Source: Hoyosella altamirensis
Lineage (GTDB): Bacteria; Actinomycetota; Actinomycetes; Mycobacteriales; Mycobacteriaceae
DNA: 64,000 nucleotides
Reading direction: 5' to 3'
Assembly: GCF_014191505.1 (NCBI RefSeq)
Contig: NZ_JACHWS010000002.1
Span: forward strand, 744,001 to 808,000
The translations under genes and the position numbers were made by a program. The notes below the pieces were generated by a model, which did not search any database, was not told the origin of the DNA, and was given only the letters and a program-made list of their open reading frames with translations. Below, piece by piece: positions 29,845 to 37,960 of this stretch. Position 1 is the stretch's first letter. Each line of letters begins with the position of its first letter.

Positions 29845-30983
29845 TCCGTCTCCTGTGTCTGGGGAAGAAGGATCTGCCGTACTGCTGTGCCTTCGGCAAG
29901 TCGATCCATCGCCCTATTCACCGCGCTCAACGGATACGTTCCGTCCACCAGCTTCTCGACGGGCAGAAAGCCCTGCCGCCACCACGCGATCATCCTGGGA
30001 ATGTCACGCTGCGGCTGGCAGGAGCCCATGTATGAGCCGATGAAACTCTTCGCATCAGCGACGAAAGCTACAGCTGGAAGCGTCAATTGCGCGTCCGGCG
30101 CAGGCAGCCCAACCGAGACAACCGCGCCGCCACGTCCGACCAGCGAAAAAGCTTGTTCCATCGCCGGGACGACGCCCGCCGCTTCGATCGCCCATCTCGT
30201 CCCATCCCTTGTCAGGCTGCCAATAAGGCTAGCGGCATCGCGCGGATGGCACGCGTGGGTAGCGCCAAGTTCAACCGCCAATTGCCGCTTCGATTCCACT
30301 GGGTCGATCGCGACGATCGGGGTGGCTCCCGCGAGTACCGCGCCCAGTACGGCAGCAAGTCCTACGCCTCCAAGGCCGATCACGCATACGCTTTCACCCG
30401 GCTGCACTTCGGCTGTGTTGAGAACAGCTCCTGCCCCGGTGAGCATGGCGCAGCCGAACACCGCGGCGATCTCGAAAGGGACATCATCATCGATGACAAC
30501 CGCGGACGAATGATGCACGACCGCATACTCACTGAAAGCTGAAACACCAAGATGGTGGTTGATACGCTGCCCGCCCACAGTTAAACGGTGATGACCGCCC
30601 AGCAGAGCACCTTCTCGGTTGCTCTGTCCTCCTGGAATACAGAGCGTCGTTCTCCCCGCAGCGCAATTCACACAGGTTCCGCAATGCGGCATGAAAGCAA
30701 GCACCACGTGATCACCGGGGCGGATACCCGGAACGTCGGGCCCCACTTCCACGACGCGCCCCGCAGCCTCGTGGCCAATGGCCATAGGCATGGGCCGGGG
30801 TCGCTGGCCCGTGAGAACTGACAGATCTGAATGGCAGACACCGGCCGCCTCGATCTGCACTAGCACCTCGCCCTGACCCGGCGAATCGACGTCCACGTCG
30901 AGAATCTGCAGTGGTGCGGTTTCCGCGAAAGGACGCGACTGTCCCATGTTCGACAGAACCGCAGAGCGTGATTTCACAGCCAC
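29841..30983 (-). CDS. Zinc-dependent alcohol dehydrogenase (MDR superfamily)
   Basis: 380 residues from GTG. Catalytic-zinc ligands in AAGVCHSDLSV and GHEAAG. Structural zinc Cys cluster CGTCVNCAAGRTTLC. Rossmann motif VIGLGGVGLAAV. It resembles mycobacterial AdhD/class III-type NAD enzymes acting on primary alcohols or aldehydes. It is the first gene of a two-gene unit with the thioesterase (4-nt overlap). Confidence 0.9.
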   Translation of the reverse strand: MAVKSRSAVLSNMGQSRPFAETAPLQILDVDVDSPGQGEVLVQIEAAGVCHSDLSVLTGQRPRPMPMAIGHEAAGRVVEVGPDVPGIRPGDHVVLAFMPHCGTCVNCAAGRTTLCIPGGQSNREGALLGGHHRLTVGGQRINHHLGVSAFSEYAVVHHSSAVVIDDDVPFEIAAVFGCAMLTGAGAVLNTAEVQPGESVCVIGLGGVGLAAVLGAVLAGATPIVAIDPVESKRQLAVELGATHACHPRDAASLIGSLTRDGTRWAIEAAGVVPAMEQAFSLVGRGGAVVSVGLPAPDAQLTLPAVAFVADAKSFIGSYMGSCQPQRDIPRMIAWWRQGFLPVEKLVDGTYPLSAVNRAMDRLAEGTAVRQILLPQTQETE

Positions 30984-31069
30984 CCCCAGCGACGATCATT
31001 TCTCGCTATCGTTGCATATCGTCACGTCACCGGTTCAGTTACACCTACGACTAGGGCCGCGTTGTTGAA

Positions 31070-31666
31070 CTAGTTGTCACCGACGTGACCCCGAATCTGG
31101 GCCGCGCTTGAACTCTGTCTCTGACGGTAGGAGCGCATCTTGGCTCTGGAACCACACATGTCCATGTCACACCAACTACCCGACCGATTCTTAGAACGGT
31201 CGTAGAAAGCCCATCCGCAGTCCTTGTTGGCACATACTTTCAGCCGTTCCCAGATCCCAGCGTGTACCGCCCATACGGCACCAGCCACCAATCGCTCCTC
31301 GAAGCCCTTGAGGTTAGCTGAACGCGGGGCCAGCTGAGGCTGGCCTGCCGATGAGAATGAGACGTGCAGCGGCACCCGGTCAAGAATGCGGTTGAGCTCC
31401 GCAATAGCGGACTCCATTTGTGGAGCCGTTCCCCTGGTGTGTGCGACCAAGATCGTCCGCAAAGTCTCGCGGAGCCTCAACAAGCGTTCAAGCTCCTCAG
31501 GTTCGAGGGCCGCATCTGCAAGCCCATAGCCCAGTTCATCGAGCCACTCAGCAAAGCTCCTCGAACTGGCAAGGTGATCCACATTCCGCATCAAGCTCCG
31601 GGTGTTCACGAACCGCTGTAGCAGCCTCAGAGGCTCGGGCGCTGGTTTCAGATCGTCAGGCTTCAA
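31070..31666 (-). CDS. CGNR zinc-finger (ABATE domain) transcriptional regulator
   Basis: 198 residues from TTG (GAGAGAAG just upstream). The N-terminal ABATE region (FVNTRSL...DHLASSRSFAEWLDELG) is followed by the C-terminal CGNR zinc finger VCANKDCGWAFYDRSKNRSGSWCDMDMCGSRAKMRS..., with four Cys and the CGxR signature (residues about 155-185). The family represses divergent transporter or enzyme genes. The divergent MFS gene is its likely target, with the dyad at 31730 between them. Confidence 0.9.
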   Translation of the reverse strand: MKPDDLKPAPEPLRLLQRFVNTRSLMRNVDHLASSRSFAEWLDELGYGLADAALEPEELERLLRLRETLRTILVAHTRGTAPQMESAIAELNRILDRVPLHVSFSSAGQPQLAPRSANLKGFEERLVAGAVWAVHAGIWERLKVCANKDCGWAFYDRSKNRSGSWCDMDMCGSRAKMRSYRQRQSSSAAQIRGHVGDN

Positions 31667-31729
31667 TCGGGCTTCTCTCGTCTACGACTCACGCATCTCC
31701 CTATAGATTACCGTCTAACCGCATTGACC

Positions 31730-31742
31730 GGTAACCGTTACC
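31730..31742. promoter_or_regulatory. Operator-like palindrome between CGNR regulator and MFS gene
   Basis: GGTAACCGTTACC is a perfect 6-1-6 dyad. Related half-sites TTACC and GTAAC recur close by (ATTACCG at 31708-31714 region and TTTACCAGTAAC near 31755). Located in the 184-nt divergent promoter, it is a good candidate site for the CGNR regulator. Confidence 0.55.
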
Positions 31743-31859
31743 AACGTACGATTTTTACCAGTAACAGCGAAGCAGCACGCTGACCCCGCGTGATGTGGAC
31801 ACGACGAAGGAAGCCCCGCCTAGCTGGGCGGGCACGCATAGACCCTGAAAGTGGAAACG

Positions 31860-33110
31860 ATGATGACGGACAAGACCTGGCAGCTGGGCCTCGCTGGGAT
31901 GGGGATGATTGCGGTCGCGTTCGGGTTCGCTCGCTATGGCTACGGCCTGTTCGTCCCCGTCTTTCGCGACGAGTTTGGGTTGTCGACCGGATCACTAGGG
32001 CTCATATCTGGCGGTTCTTACGCCAGTTACTTGATCGCCCTACTCCTAGCTGGCTTCCTCTCCTCCCGTCTCAACCCTCGATTCCCCATAGTCTTGGCGG
32101 GGCTATTCGCAACGACCGGGATGATTCTTATTGCCGCGGCTCCGAATTCCGTGGTGCTGGCGGCAGGGGTTCTGATCGCAAGCACCAGCCCGGGCTGGGC
32201 ATGGGCGCCTTTCTCTGATGCAGTAGCTCAACTCATCAAGCCAGGGGCTCGGAACCGCACGCTTTCGATCGTCAGTACCGGCACCGCGTTCGGTCTCCTA
32301 GTGTCTGGACCGATCACACTGTTCGCCGGCTCCACGTGGCGAGTCGCCTGGCTGTTGTTCGCACTAGTCGCGCTCGCATGCACTATATGGAACGCCAGGA
32401 TACTGCCGAACAAGCCTTTCAAACCTTCCTCCGGCGCAGAGAGTCAACGAGGTGCGCGTGGCGCCAACGTTGCCCTCGATAGGTCCCGACCGACTTGGCG
32501 CTGGTATGTCAACACTCGCTCGTTACCGCTGTTCCTCGTGGCTTTGATATTCGGGTTCACCGGTGCCTTCTACTGGACATATGCAGCCGATATCGTATTG
32601 GACAATGGCTTGCCACCAGCCACACGATCGATTCTATGGACACTCGTGGGCATAACTGGCGTTGCAGGTCTAGCGACTGGAGACCTCGTCGGACGCTTCG
32701 GTCTGCGAAGAGTGCTGGTGGCAGCGCTTCTTTTGCTCACTGTGGCGATCGCGTTACTCGGATTATCACCAGGGTCTTGGCTCGCAATCGGTATCTCGGC
32801 GTCGCTGTACGGGCCGAGCTTCATGATGATGTCCGCTCTGCTGGCACTATGGAGTTCTGATGTTTTTCCCGACCGCCCCTCCGCCGGATTCAGCGCGACC
32901 CTCTTGCTGCTAGCAGTGGGTTCGATCGGTGGCCCGACGACGCTAGGGCTAATTGCAGATCTCGCCGGTCTTCGCTCGCTCTTCCTTGTCGCTGCCGGAC
33001 TCACGCTGATCGGTCTCATCGGGGCGATTCCCAGACGGTGGAGCGCGGCGGCGATGTCCGCATCTGGAGACGAGAAAACCCTGACCCGTCTTAACGCGAG
33101 GCAGGGTTGA
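31860..33110 (+). CDS. MFS transporter
   Basis: About 416 residues; possible starts are GTG 31851 and ATG 31860 or 31863, without a decisive ribosome site. Twelve hydrophobic helices, with the helix 1 signature FGFARYGYGLFVPVFRDEFGLS and a central hydrophilic loop (FKPSSGAESQRGARGANVALDRSRP). It fits the CynX/YfiS-like MFS group of small-molecule exporters or permeases. The substrate is unknown. Divergent from the CGNR regulator, which probably controls it. The 3' end abuts the degraded region at 33.1 kb. Confidence 0.88.
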   Translation: MMTDKTWQLGLAGMGMIAVAFGFARYGYGLFVPVFRDEFGLSTGSLGLISGGSYASYLIALLLAGFLSSRLNPRFPIVLAGLFATTGMILIAAAPNSVVLAAGVLIASTSPGWAWAPFSDAVAQLIKPGARNRTLSIVSTGTAFGLLVSGPITLFAGSTWRVAWLLFALVALACTIWNARILPNKPFKPSSGAESQRGARGANVALDRSRPTWRWYVNTRSLPLFLVALIFGFTGAFYWTYAADIVLDNGLPPATRSILWTLVGITGVAGLATGDLVGRFGLRRVLVAALLLLTVAIALLGLSPGSWLAIGISASLYGPSFMMMSALLALWSSDVFPDRPSAGFSATLLLLAVGSIGGPTTLGLIADLAGLRSLFLVAAGLTLIGLIGAIPRRWSAAAMSASGDEKTLTRLNARQG

Positions 33111-33538
33111 ACGTCGTAATTGTGGACGAGGGCGTTGATCGCCCAGTTCTCGCCATCTTGCGCGAGGATTGCCTGGGATCGCTCCGTCTTCAACTCTTCG
33201 ATTCTCTGCTTGGCGGTGGCCTTCTTGAGTAGATCACCGTGCCGACCCTTGACAGCTGAGAAGAAGGAAGAGAGGTCGTAGTTGTTGTCGGCACGGAAAA
33301 CGACCTGACCTTGGATGCTCGCAGCGATATCAGCCAGCGAGAACTCCAGATCGCGCCGTGAGCTTGCTGTCGCTGTAGCTGATGTCTCGGCGTCCAGCAA
33401 TGCGTTCGGTGACATCGTGCGGTGACCCGGAACGGTGCATCGAACTGGAGAGCATGAGCATCGGCGAGCGAGGTGGCTGTGAGAAGCCCCAGGCCAGTCG
33501 AGGCACCAGTGATCAAGACGCGCCATCGTCGTGTTGCC
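33111..33538 (-). pseudogene. Degraded region with SDR fragments and an unidentified gene fragment
   Basis: No intact gene. On the minus strand a short-chain dehydrogenase N-terminus can be read next to 33538 (RVLITGASTGLGLLTATSL), followed after a gap and in another frame by SYSDSKL, like the catalytic Tyr-x-x-x-Lys segment. Further on is an open stretch about 33110-33370, FRADNNYDLSSFFSAVKG followed by TERSQAILAQDGENWAINAL, which looks like the C-terminal part of a real protein but was not recognised. It has no stop before running antisense into the MFS gene, so it was truncated at that junction. Confidence 0.55.
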
Positions 33539-34072
33539 TCAGTCGGCCTGTTCGATGGTCACGGAACGCGAGCCGCTCCAGCCGGTGAGGATCGAGACGT
33601 CGCCGTCCATCTGCCCGATGCGCACGATGCCGTTGTAGTGGCCCACGTTCGTGTAGTAGAGAACGATCACCCCGCCGGGGGCGTACCAGCCGATCGTTCC
33701 AGCTGGGGCGCTCTCGCCCGAGGGCATCCCCTCCATCGTTAAGGGCTGAGGTGGGGTCGCGAGCACTTCCTGTCCGCCGTAGTCGGAGAAGTCAAGGGTG
33801 AGCGGAAGCTGGTCGATCAGTGACTGCGCGGCGGGGTTGTTCCACAGTTTTGCGTCGAGCGTCTGATCGCCAATGACGATGCGAATCGGGATCTCGGTCA
33901 CGGCTTCTCCTGACGGTTCCGGGGCGGTCTCAGTGGGTGTCGCGGCGTCGGTGGTAGCGGTCAACTCGGGCTCGGGCTCGATTGAGCTGCAAGCCGTGAG
34001 CATCATGCAGGCTGCGAGTGCGAGCGCAGCCGTGCGTCGAGCAGTTGTCGATTCGTTCAGTGGCCTACCCAT
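33539..34072 (-). CDS. Lipoprotein with cyclophilin-like fold domain (copy A)
   Basis: 177 residues from ATG. Signal peptide with lipobox LTAC (Cys about residue 28), a Thr/Glu/Pro-rich linker, then a cyclophilin-like domain: IRIVIGDQTLDAKLWNNPAAQSLIDQLPLTLDFSDYGGQEVL, IGWYAPGGVIVLYY, GIVRIGQMDGDVSIL. The family is small beta-barrel proteins of unknown role, often secreted and often next to redox enzymes. It is the last of three coupled minus-strand genes (SDR, lipoprotein B, lipoprotein A). Confidence 0.82.
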   Translation of the reverse strand: MGRPLNESTTARRTAALALAACMMLTACSSIEPEPELTATTDAATPTETAPEPSGEAVTEIPIRIVIGDQTLDAKLWNNPAAQSLIDQLPLTLDFSDYGGQEVLATPPQPLTMEGMPSGESAPAGTIGWYAPGGVIVLYYTNVGHYNGIVRIGQMDGDVSILTGWSGSRSVTIEQAD

Positions 34073-34098
34073 GAAGCGGTTTATCCCTTTCGCCTAGA

Positions 34099-34299
34099 TC
34101 AGTCGGCTCGTTCGAGGGTGAGCGGAAGCTGCTCGACCTCACCCGCAGACTCCTCCACTTGTGGCACCACGGTTTCTGTCGGTGTGGGCGTGGGGGTCTC
34201 CTGTGGCGTGGGAGCGGAGGGGGCGCATGCCGTCAGGCCGCCGCACAGCAGCAAAAGTGCGAGAACCGAGGTTCGGCGAGCGCTCCCGTGCTTGCTCAT
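34099..34299 (-). CDS. Short lipoprotein, probably an internally deleted paralogue (copy B)
   Basis: 66 residues from ATG. Signal peptide with lipobox LTAC and a Pro/Thr linker, but the folded domain is absent. The end EVEQLPLTLERAD joins the DQLPLTL start of the cyclophilin-like domain directly to a TIEQAD-like C-terminus as in copy A. At DNA level GGGTGAGCGGAAGCT (34117-34131) matches the interior of copy A (about 33786-33800), while the last 20 nt match copy A's 3' end. This indicates loss of the whole domain. Its ATG overlaps the upstream SDR stop by 4 nt. Confidence 0.6.
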   Translation of the reverse strand: MSKHGSARRTSVLALLLLCGGLTACAPSAPTPQETPTPTPTETVVPQVEESAGEVEQLPLTLERAD

Positions 34300-34960
34300 G
34301 CTTGAGTTTCGCCCACGGTCACACGAAATGTGCCGGGTGTGGTGTGGAGCTGCCAGATGCGATCGGCCAGCGCTGCGGGGTCGTAGAGCGGATCGCCGCC
34401 ACCGATAGCACCAGGGATGATGAGCTGGCGTACGTTCACACCGCGCGGGGTCGCTGCGTCGTGGAGCATCGCACCGTATGCCGATTCGCCCGCGAACGCG
34501 GTCGAGGTGCCCGCGACATTGCCGTTCGGCCGGACGGCACTCGATCCGTTGACGAGGAGGATCGTGCCATTGCTGCGGCCGATCATGCCGGGCAACACCT
34601 GTCGGGTCGCGGTGGCCAGGCCGAGGATGGAGAGTTCAGTCGCGGCTTGGAGGTCCTCGACGGTGGTGTCAAGGACGGGCTTCAGGAACTCGCGCTCGGC
34701 ACCGGGCTGAACTGTAAGACCTCGATCGGGCCGAGGTCTGCTGCCGCGCTCTCTAGAGCCGTGTCCAGAGCGGTCCGGTCGCGCACATCGGCCACGTAGC
34801 CTCTCGCCGTGATGCCGTTGGCGGCGAGCTGCTGCTCCAGTGCTTCGAGCTTGGCGGGGTTGCGGGCGATGAGCGCGACAGTGAAGCCTTCGCGTCCGAA
34901 CTTGTGTGCGACTGCGGCTCCGAGCCCGGATCCGGCTCCGACGACAGCTATGACTGGCAT
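34296..34960 (-). pseudogene. Short-chain dehydrogenase with a single-base frameshift
   Basis: ATG at 34960 gives MPVIAVVGAGSGLGAAVAHK, an SDR with its NAD(P) motif GxGSGLG, which runs to LGPIEVLQFSPVPS and then stops. The next frame carries on as REFLKPVLDTTVEDLQAATELS to the normal C-terminus at 34296. One missing C in CCGAGC-GCGAG (about 34700) explains the break (PVPSREFLK restored). Catalytic Ser-Tyr-Lys region is atypical (NGSSAVRPNG, SAYGAMLHDAA). Together with the two lipoproteins downstream it was a coupled operon. Confidence 0.8.
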
Positions 34961-35041
34961 GCTTCCACGGTAGAGCCGTCATCGCCGGGGAGGGAGTCCC
35001 TGACAGTGCCTCCCACATTGCGCGCGCATCGTGTTCACTCG

Positions 35042-35587
35042 ATGAGTAGAGAAGTCACTGGCACAGAGGAACCTCATCTTGACAGCACGCCGACGAGTAC
35101 GCGATACCTTGGCAGTCATCAGGCACTTCTGGTTGGGGCAGGACTCACCGCTTGCAGCGGAACTCCCACGGATAGCAGTGCTCCGGTAGAAAGCCCGACC
35201 GAAGACGCGGGCGCCAGCGATGAAACCACGTCGACTGCACCCGATGAAGCTGCGGGAACGATTGTGCGCTTCACCGCTGGAGACGTTGTTGTCGAGGCGG
35301 TCATCGTGGAAGAAAACCCCACGACACGCTCGTTTATCGCCATGCTTCCGATGACGCTCACGTTCTCCGACTTCGGCGGCAAAGAGAAGGTCGCCTCGCT
35401 GACCGGCGACTTCGACTACACCGACGCGGAAGGGCTGAACCCGAGAGCGGGAGACCTGTTCTCCTACATGCCGTGGGGGAACATCGGCACCTTCTACAAG
35501 ACCGAGGGCAACACCTCCTCGAACTCATTGACCAAGATCGGCGAGACCGACGACATCCACCAGATCGAACTGCTCGACGGTCAATAG
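35042..35587 (+). CDS. Cyclophilin-like lipoprotein (copy C), signal peptide probably frameshifted
   Basis: The domain is intact: IVRFTAGDVVVEAVIVEENP, LPMTLTFSDFGGKEKVASL, LFSYMPWGNIGTFYK and SLTKIGETDDIHQIELLDG. The lipobox LVGAGLTACSG is present, but the frame from ATG 35042 has an acidic, uncharged-poor n-region (MSREVTGTEEPHLDST). A TTG at 35079 with GAGGAA upstream gives the expected basic n-region (TARRRVRDTLAV) in another frame, and one or two lost bases near 35112 would join the two. So export may be lost in this copy. It is divergent from the minus-strand SDR and heads the ADH-SDR-RibD set. Confidence 0.65.
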   Translation: MSREVTGTEEPHLDSTPTSTRYLGSHQALLVGAGLTACSGTPTDSSAPVESPTEDAGASDETTSTAPDEAAGTIVRFTAGDVVVEAVIVEENPTTRSFIAMLPMTLTFSDFGGKEKVASLTGDFDYTDAEGLNPRAGDLFSYMPWGNIGTFYKTEGNTSSNSLTKIGETDDIHQIELLDGQ

Positions 35588-35623
35588 GTCACCATCGCCG
35601 ACTAACCCAAGGAGCACCACCTG

Positions 35624-36667
35624 ATGCGAACCGTGAAAGCCATTGGAGCCGTCAATGCCACCGACCCGCTCGTTCCTCTGACGATCGAGCGCCGCGAGGT
35701 CGGCCCACACGATGTACTGATCGACATCGACTACGCCGGGATCTGCCACTCCGATATCCACACGATCCGTGGCGACTGGGGGCCGATCACCTACCCGCAG
35801 GTCGTCGGGCACGAGATCGTCGGCCGCGTCGCACAGATCGGCAGAGAAGTCACCAAGCACCAGGTCGGTGACGTCGTGGGTGTCGGCTGCCAGTCGAACT
35901 CGTGCCGCACCTGCGCGCAGTGCGAGCAGGGTCACGACCAGTACTGCCTGAATGGCAACACCCAGACCTACAACGGCATCGACCCCGCCGACGGCACGAT
36001 CACCCAAGGCGGCTACTCGCAGGCGGTCGTGACGAACGAAGACTTCGTGCTCGCGATCCCCGCAGGTCTCGACCCCGACAAGACCGCGCCCCTGCTGTGC
36101 GCGGGCATCACCACCTACTCCCCGCTGAAGCACTGGAACGCCGGCCCCGGCACGCGCGTCGGTGTCGTCGGTATGGGCGGACTCGGACACATGGGCGTGA
36201 AACTCGCCGCTGCCCTTGGTGCGGACGTGACCGTGCTCTCACGCGGCACCAACAAGCGCGACGACGCGCTCGCTTTCGGTGCGACCCGCTACGTCGACAC
36301 CACCAACGCCGCCGCTATGGGAGAGATAGCCGGGAGCCTTGACCTCATCATCAACACCGTGGCGGCGGGCCTCGACATCACCACCTACCTCGGCCTGCTC
36401 AACGTAGATGGGGCACTGGTGAATGTCGGCGCACCCGCTGAGCCGTTCTCCGTTCCAGCGTTCTCTCTGATCCCTCGCCGCCGTACCCTCGCAGGCTCCA
36501 CCACGGGTGGCATCGCCGAGATTCAGGAAATGCTCGACTTCTGCGCCGAGTTGGGCATTCACCCCGAGACCGAACTGGTCAGCGCCGAAGAGGTCAACGA
36601 CGCCTGGGAGCGCGTGCTTTCCGCCGATGTGCGCTACCGCTTCGTCATCGACACCCACACCCTCTAA
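35624..36667 (+). CDS. NADP-type zinc alcohol/aldehyde dehydrogenase (YahK/CAD-like)
   Basis: 347 residues with AAGGAG upstream. Zinc ligands in YAGICHSDIHTIRGDWGP and GHEIVG, structural Cys set CRTCAQCEQGHDQYC, Rossmann motif GVVGMGGLGHMGVKLAAALG. It matches the cinnamyl-alcohol dehydrogenase-like family that reduces a broad range of aldehydes with NADPH. Intact, unlike several neighbours. It is followed after 13 nt by an SDR gene with its own AAGGAG site. Confidence 0.92.
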   Translation: MRTVKAIGAVNATDPLVPLTIERREVGPHDVLIDIDYAGICHSDIHTIRGDWGPITYPQVVGHEIVGRVAQIGREVTKHQVGDVVGVGCQSNSCRTCAQCEQGHDQYCLNGNTQTYNGIDPADGTITQGGYSQAVVTNEDFVLAIPAGLDPDKTAPLLCAGITTYSPLKHWNAGPGTRVGVVGMGGLGHMGVKLAAALGADVTVLSRGTNKRDDALAFGATRYVDTTNAAAMGEIAGSLDLIINTVAAGLDITTYLGLLNVDGALVNVGAPAEPFSVPAFSLIPRRRTLAGSTTGGIAEIQEMLDFCAELGIHPETELVSAEEVNDAWERVLSADVRYRFVIDTHTL

Positions 36668-36680
36668 GGAGCAACCTGAC

Positions 36681-37448
36681 ATGTCAGAGGTCACCTACGA
36701 TTTCACAGGAAAGACCGCGTTCGTCACCGGCGCGAGTTCCGGCATGGGTCTGGCCGCCGCCCAGGCTTTCGCCGAGGCAGGCGCGGCTGTTGCGCTCGTG
36801 GACATCAACCAGGAACAGGTCGAGAACGCCGCCGCCGAACTCACCGGACGAGGGCTGAAAGCGCTCGCCATTCAGTGCGATGTCACCGACGAGAACCAGG
36901 TGGCAGCCGCTGTCGCCCGCACCGTCGAGGCTTTCGGCAGCCTGGACATGGCCTTCAACAATGCCGGGATCATGCTCCCGCCGGTCGACTCCGCCGACGA
37001 GACTGCCGAGGCTTTCGACACCATCGTCGCGGTCAACTTGCGCGGTGTGTGGGCCGCGACAAAGCACGAGTTGAAGCAGATGCGCGCACAGGGCTCCGGG
37101 GCGATCGTCAACTGCTCCTCGTTGGGAGGGCTCGTGGGCGGTGACGGGCGCGCCACCTACCACGCCACGAAGCACGGCATCATCGGGCAGACCAAGAGCA
37201 TCGCCCTCCAGTATGGCCCGCTCGGCATCCGCGTCAACGCCGTCTGTCCCGGCACGATCGACACGCCGATGGTTGCGCAGATGGCCGCCCGAGGGGAACT
37301 CGACCGCGAGGCAGCAGCCGCACGGGAGCCGCTACGCCGCTTGGGCCGTCCCGAGGAGATCGCCGCCGCCGTCCTGTGGCTGTGCAGCGACGGCGCAAGC
37401 TACGTCACCGGCGTCGCTCTGCCCGTCGACGGAGGCCACGTCGCCTGA
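36681..37448 (+). CDS. SDR family oxidoreductase
   Basis: 255 residues from ATG 36681 (CTAAGGAGCAACCTGAC upstream). Classical SDR: TGASSGMG cofactor site, D in VALVDIN (suggesting NAD preference), NNAG, catalytic Ser in VNCSSLGG, YHATKHG (Tyr-Lys) and the C-terminal YVTGVALPVDGGHVA. Closest in type to 3-oxoacyl-ACP reductase or glucose 1-dehydrogenase-like enzymes; the substrate is not predictable. Intact. Its stop overlaps the next ATG (TGATG). Confidence 0.92.
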   Translation: MSEVTYDFTGKTAFVTGASSGMGLAAAQAFAEAGAAVALVDINQEQVENAAAELTGRGLKALAIQCDVTDENQVAAAVARTVEAFGSLDMAFNNAGIMLPPVDSADETAEAFDTIVAVNLRGVWAATKHELKQMRAQGSGAIVNCSSLGGLVGGDGRATYHATKHGIIGQTKSIALQYGPLGIRVNAVCPGTIDTPMVAQMAARGELDREAAAAREPLRRLGRPEEIAAAVLWLCSDGASYVTGVALPVDGGHVA

Positions 37449-37915
37449 TGAGACCGTACGTCATTGTCCACACGCACACGTCGATCGACGGCAATCTCAA
37501 CGGCAAGACCTCGACCGAAGACAACATCACGCACTACGGCACCCCCGCTATCGATGAGAGCGCCACGGTTCCGGCTGGCGACTATGTCGCAGAGCCGGAG
37601 GCTGAGATGTACTACGTCTCCATCGACCCGCGTGGAGAACTCGCCTGGCAGCAGAAGCTGCACGGCCTCGGCGTCGAGCGTTTGATGGTCGGCGGCGGCG
37701 GGATCATCAACTGGTCGTTCTTGCAGCAGGGACTCGTCGACGAGGTGAGCATGGTGCTCGCACCTGTCGCGAACGCCGAGCCTGACGCGCCACGGTTCTT
37801 CACCGCCAAAGAGCCGTACTCGACCATCGATCTCACCGAGTTCACGATCACGAGCATCGAAGACCTGGGCGACAGCGTGGTGTGGCTGCGCTACACCCCG
37901 AACGCACAAGCGTAG
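37448..37915 (+). CDS. RibD C-terminal/dihydrofolate reductase-like protein, internally shortened
   Basis: 155 residues. MRPYVIVHTHTSIDGN is a RibD-C/DHFR-like N-terminus, and ERLMVGGGGIINWSFLQQGLVDEVSMVLAPV is its C-terminal NADPH-fold part. Family members are usually near 220 residues. The section between WQ and QKLHGLGVERL (residues about 66-70) is too short, and the jump after SIDGN to LNGKTSTEDNITHYG also looks contracted. Two in-frame deletions would explain this, so activity is doubtful. It is coupled to the upstream SDR. Confidence 0.7.
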   Translation: MRPYVIVHTHTSIDGNLNGKTSTEDNITHYGTPAIDESATVPAGDYVAEPEAEMYYVSIDPRGELAWQQKLHGLGVERLMVGGGGIINWSFLQQGLVDEVSMVLAPVANAEPDAPRFFTAKEPYSTIDLTEFTITSIEDLGDSVVWLRYTPNAQA

Positions 37916-37960
37916 CCCTGCACCTCAGAACACGAACGGAACGGAACGACCCCACCGCAT

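Noticed and set aside
32570-33526. A 318-codon minus-strand open frame across the MFS gene end
   Set aside because: Most of it is antisense to an obvious MFS transporter. Only the part beyond 33110 has natural-looking sequence, and that is treated as a truncated fragment.
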